From the NCBI RefSeq assembly GCF_026262505.1, contig NC_067203.1:6758001-6822000 (forward strand): a stretch of DNA of 64,000 bases, given 5' to 3'. This document shows, one piece after another, positions 62,437 to 64,000 of this stretch (position 1 is the first letter of the stretch; every line of letters begins with the position of its first letter). This DNA comes from Trichomonas vaginalis G3 (lineage: Eukaryota > Parabasalia > Trichomonadida > Trichomonadidae). The notes under the pieces are model-generated. The model was given only the letters and a program-made list of their open reading frames with translations, was not told the origin of the DNA and made no database searches. Both the position numbers and the translations under genes were made by a program.

Positions 62437-62797
62437 CTAATGTCCGCCTAGTCTCTTACGTTCCTTCTGAGTTCCATTGCATTCTTTAACTGGAGCTCAT
62501 ACATTCTATTTCTCCTCTGGTAGAAAACATACTCTGGGTCAACTCCTGTGTTCGCGTCATCTGCATAGAGTTGTTTTATCCCACTTCAGGGTTTGTATAA
62601 AACTCTTTCCATCTCATATTTGCATACCATGGTGGCAAACCTAACGCAGCGTCATTTGACATGGCAGTTTGCATTTGTACATCTGTTGGCACTTGACCAT
62701 AGTTTGCCATTGCAGTTTGTATTCTAACTTCATTTGGAATATTCTCTGGGTTTGGTTGTCCAGGTTGCTGTGCATTCGCTAAGTTCTGTGCGTCCAT
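62437..62797 (-). pseudogene. Element 2 part: small protein of about 120 codons
   Basis: Counterpart of 39,166-39,527, beginning MDAQNLANAQQPGQPNPENI. Broken. Confidence 0.5.
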
Positions 62798-62821
62798 TTT
62801 AATATTAGATAAAAATATCTC

Positions 62822-62952
62822 TTACGAGTACATATGCTGAACATTTGCAGGCAGTGGTTCATCTTCATATTCTCTATATCTTTCTGCCACGTCAAATAAA
62901 TAAATGACACAATGGAAAAACCTAAAACAAGTAGTCCTATTTCAAACCACAT
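62822..62952 (-). pseudogene. Element 2 part: single-span membrane protein
   Basis: Counterpart of 39,551-39,682. Broken. Confidence 0.5.
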
Positions 62953-63756
62953 TTACTTACCAATAAAATTTCTTTGTTGTGACACTTTCTCCAGTTTATA
63001 GGACCTCTCTCATATTCTATTCTTGTCATATCTAAACTCATAGTCATGTATGTCCTCTAAACCATCTCATAACGGTTTCCACAACTTTTATCGGATGTAA
63101 AGTAAAAGCATGGATGGTTATGTAAAACGTCTAAAGTTTCTAAAAGAGTCTCTCAAAGTCCAGTCTACTTGGTATTGAAAATCCATGTGTTATAGAACGG
63201 CGGGTCCACTATAAAGAAAACATTTTCCTTGTCTTTATATTTTTCATACAACTCTGTCCAACGACATCTCACAAACTCTATACCCTCAGTATATTTTTCT
63301 ATGTTCTCTTTTGAAAACCTTTGTATAGTTAAGATATAAAACTTTTGACATAAGTGTTTCAATGTCATGAACTCTTATAGCACCACTATATAATAGTCTA
63401 GAAGATATACTATCCCAGTCAATATACTCTGCTTTTTTCAAAACCTCTCTGACAGTATTTTTCTTATCTAATGGTATACGTTCCATCTTACCTATAGGTA
63501 TCTTTTCTTTTAACTCTTTCAATATTTTGTTTGTGTCTGGTATATGTTTGAGACGGTTCATATAGTTGTCGAAGTCATTGCATATAATCTTTGAGTCAGG
63601 AAATACAGTATGGCACAAATGAGATATATAGAAACTTCCACCGAACAAATCTACAAATGTTAGACCATTCGGTAGTTTCTTAAGTTCTCTCAATAGAATA
63701 TCTTTACATCTACTCTTATTTCCAAAGAAGGGTAACGGTGGTTTTGTAAAATTCAT
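62937..63756 (-). pseudogene. Element 2 part: Dam-like DNA methyltransferase
   Basis: Counterpart of 39,667-40,485. The FFGNKSR and DLFGGSFYIS motifs are visible. Broken. Confidence 0.75.
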
Positions 63757-63803
63757 TTTATATACAATAAAAATGTTTTTACCCTGAAAAGTGACAGAAA
63801 AGT

Positions 63804-63846
63804 GACTGGGGCTAGAGGGCACGAAGTGCCTGGAAGCCCCAGTGCC
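63804..63846 (-). repeat. Right terminal inverted repeat of element 2
   Basis: Inverted partner of 40,691-40,733, with the same GGCAC-TTC-GTGCC hairpin as the left end, followed by a T-tract to 63,855. GAAAAGTGAC repeats lie just inside. Confidence 0.9.
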
Positions 63847-63855
63847 TTTTTTTTT

Positions 63856-63970
63856 AAATCTAGAATATTGCATTATGCTTAGTATTATTTCATTTTTCTC
63901 ATTCAATTTAGAATTTACAAATGTCAAAAAATTGAGAGCTGTCACTTTTGATGAATTTCTGTTTATTACA
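63856..63970 (-). repeat. End of a second copy of the 1.25 kb host repeat
   Basis: These 115 bases are the reverse complement of 11,334-11,448 with one difference. Similarity stops at 63,970, the outer end of the repeat, and begins exactly where the Maverick T-tract ends. Confidence 0.92.
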
Positions 63971-64000
63971 ATATCATATTTAAAATAAGAATATACTAGT

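Larger units (their letters stand above)
40691..63846 (+). mobile_element. Maverick/Polinton element 2 (broken fossil, ~23.2 kb)
   Basis: Same orientation, gene order and terminal repeats as element 1, and near-identical in the core. Broken, with about twenty breaks, more than element 1. The central module (about 52,040-55,740) differs completely from element 1. The right end abuts 115 bases of the host repeat seen at 11,334-11,448. No clear target duplication was found. Age: young, judged from the similarity of the two copies. Confidence 0.93.

Noticed and set aside
15708-63846. Considered whether the two elements are free viruses or contaminating sequence
   Set aside because: Both have terminal repeats, an integrase and host repeat DNA directly against an end, so integrated Mavericks explain them better.

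Overview
The window looks like nuclear DNA of a parabasalid protist, most likely Trichomonas vaginalis or a close relative. The reasons are AT-rich, compact DNA with single-exon genes, a BspA-like leucine-rich surface protein, initiator-like TCA(+1)YT boxes about 10 bases before two start codons, stop codons of the TAAA form, and large Maverick/Polinton elements, which are known to be abundant in that genome. The species is inferred; the gene families are read from the sequence.

Bases 1-15,685 are host DNA. They hold the end of one thioredoxin gene and a complete second one in tandem, a CAMK-like kinase, a secreted BspA-like LRR protein, an HMG-box protein, ribosomal protein L3 (uL3), a casein kinase 2 alpha-type kinase, an HP1-like chromodomain protein, a small unknown protein and an R2R3 Myb protein. 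The long spacers carry non-coding repeats. The clearest is a 1.25 kb terminal-inverted-repeat element (11,334-12,585) that contains a giant foldback with arms of about 420 bp.

Bases 15,708-40,595 and 40,691-63,846 are two Maverick/Polinton elements lying head to tail in the same orientation, about 95 bases apart. Both have hairpin-forming terminal inverted repeats bounded by A/T tracts. Shared parts, left to right, are a coiled-coil/PQ-repeat protein, a candidate major capsid protein, small genes, a candidate minor capsid protein, an SF3 helicase, a packaging-type ATPase, KilA-N/GIY-YIG protein(s), protein-primed type DNA polymerase B, small structural-looking proteins, an rve-family integrase, a phage-type tail-fibre/collar protein and a Dam-like DNA methyltransferase. 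Both copies are broken fossils, with roughly a dozen breaks in the first and about twenty in the second. They are nearly identical over most of the shared core, so they are young.

The most unusual feature is the region between the ATPase and the polymerase, which differs completely between the two elements. In element 1 it holds KilA-N and unknown genes enclosed by nested inverted repeats and hairpin repeats. In element 2 it holds about ten small genes of different base composition, including one with a NUMOD4/HNH-like tail. Element 1 keeps short remnants of the element 2 module. A palindromic array with the two 5' gene ends of a divergent pair is found three times. This suggests a cargo-swapping hot spot.

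The second element appears to have landed inside another copy of the 1.25 kb host repeat, 115 bases of which lie against its right end.
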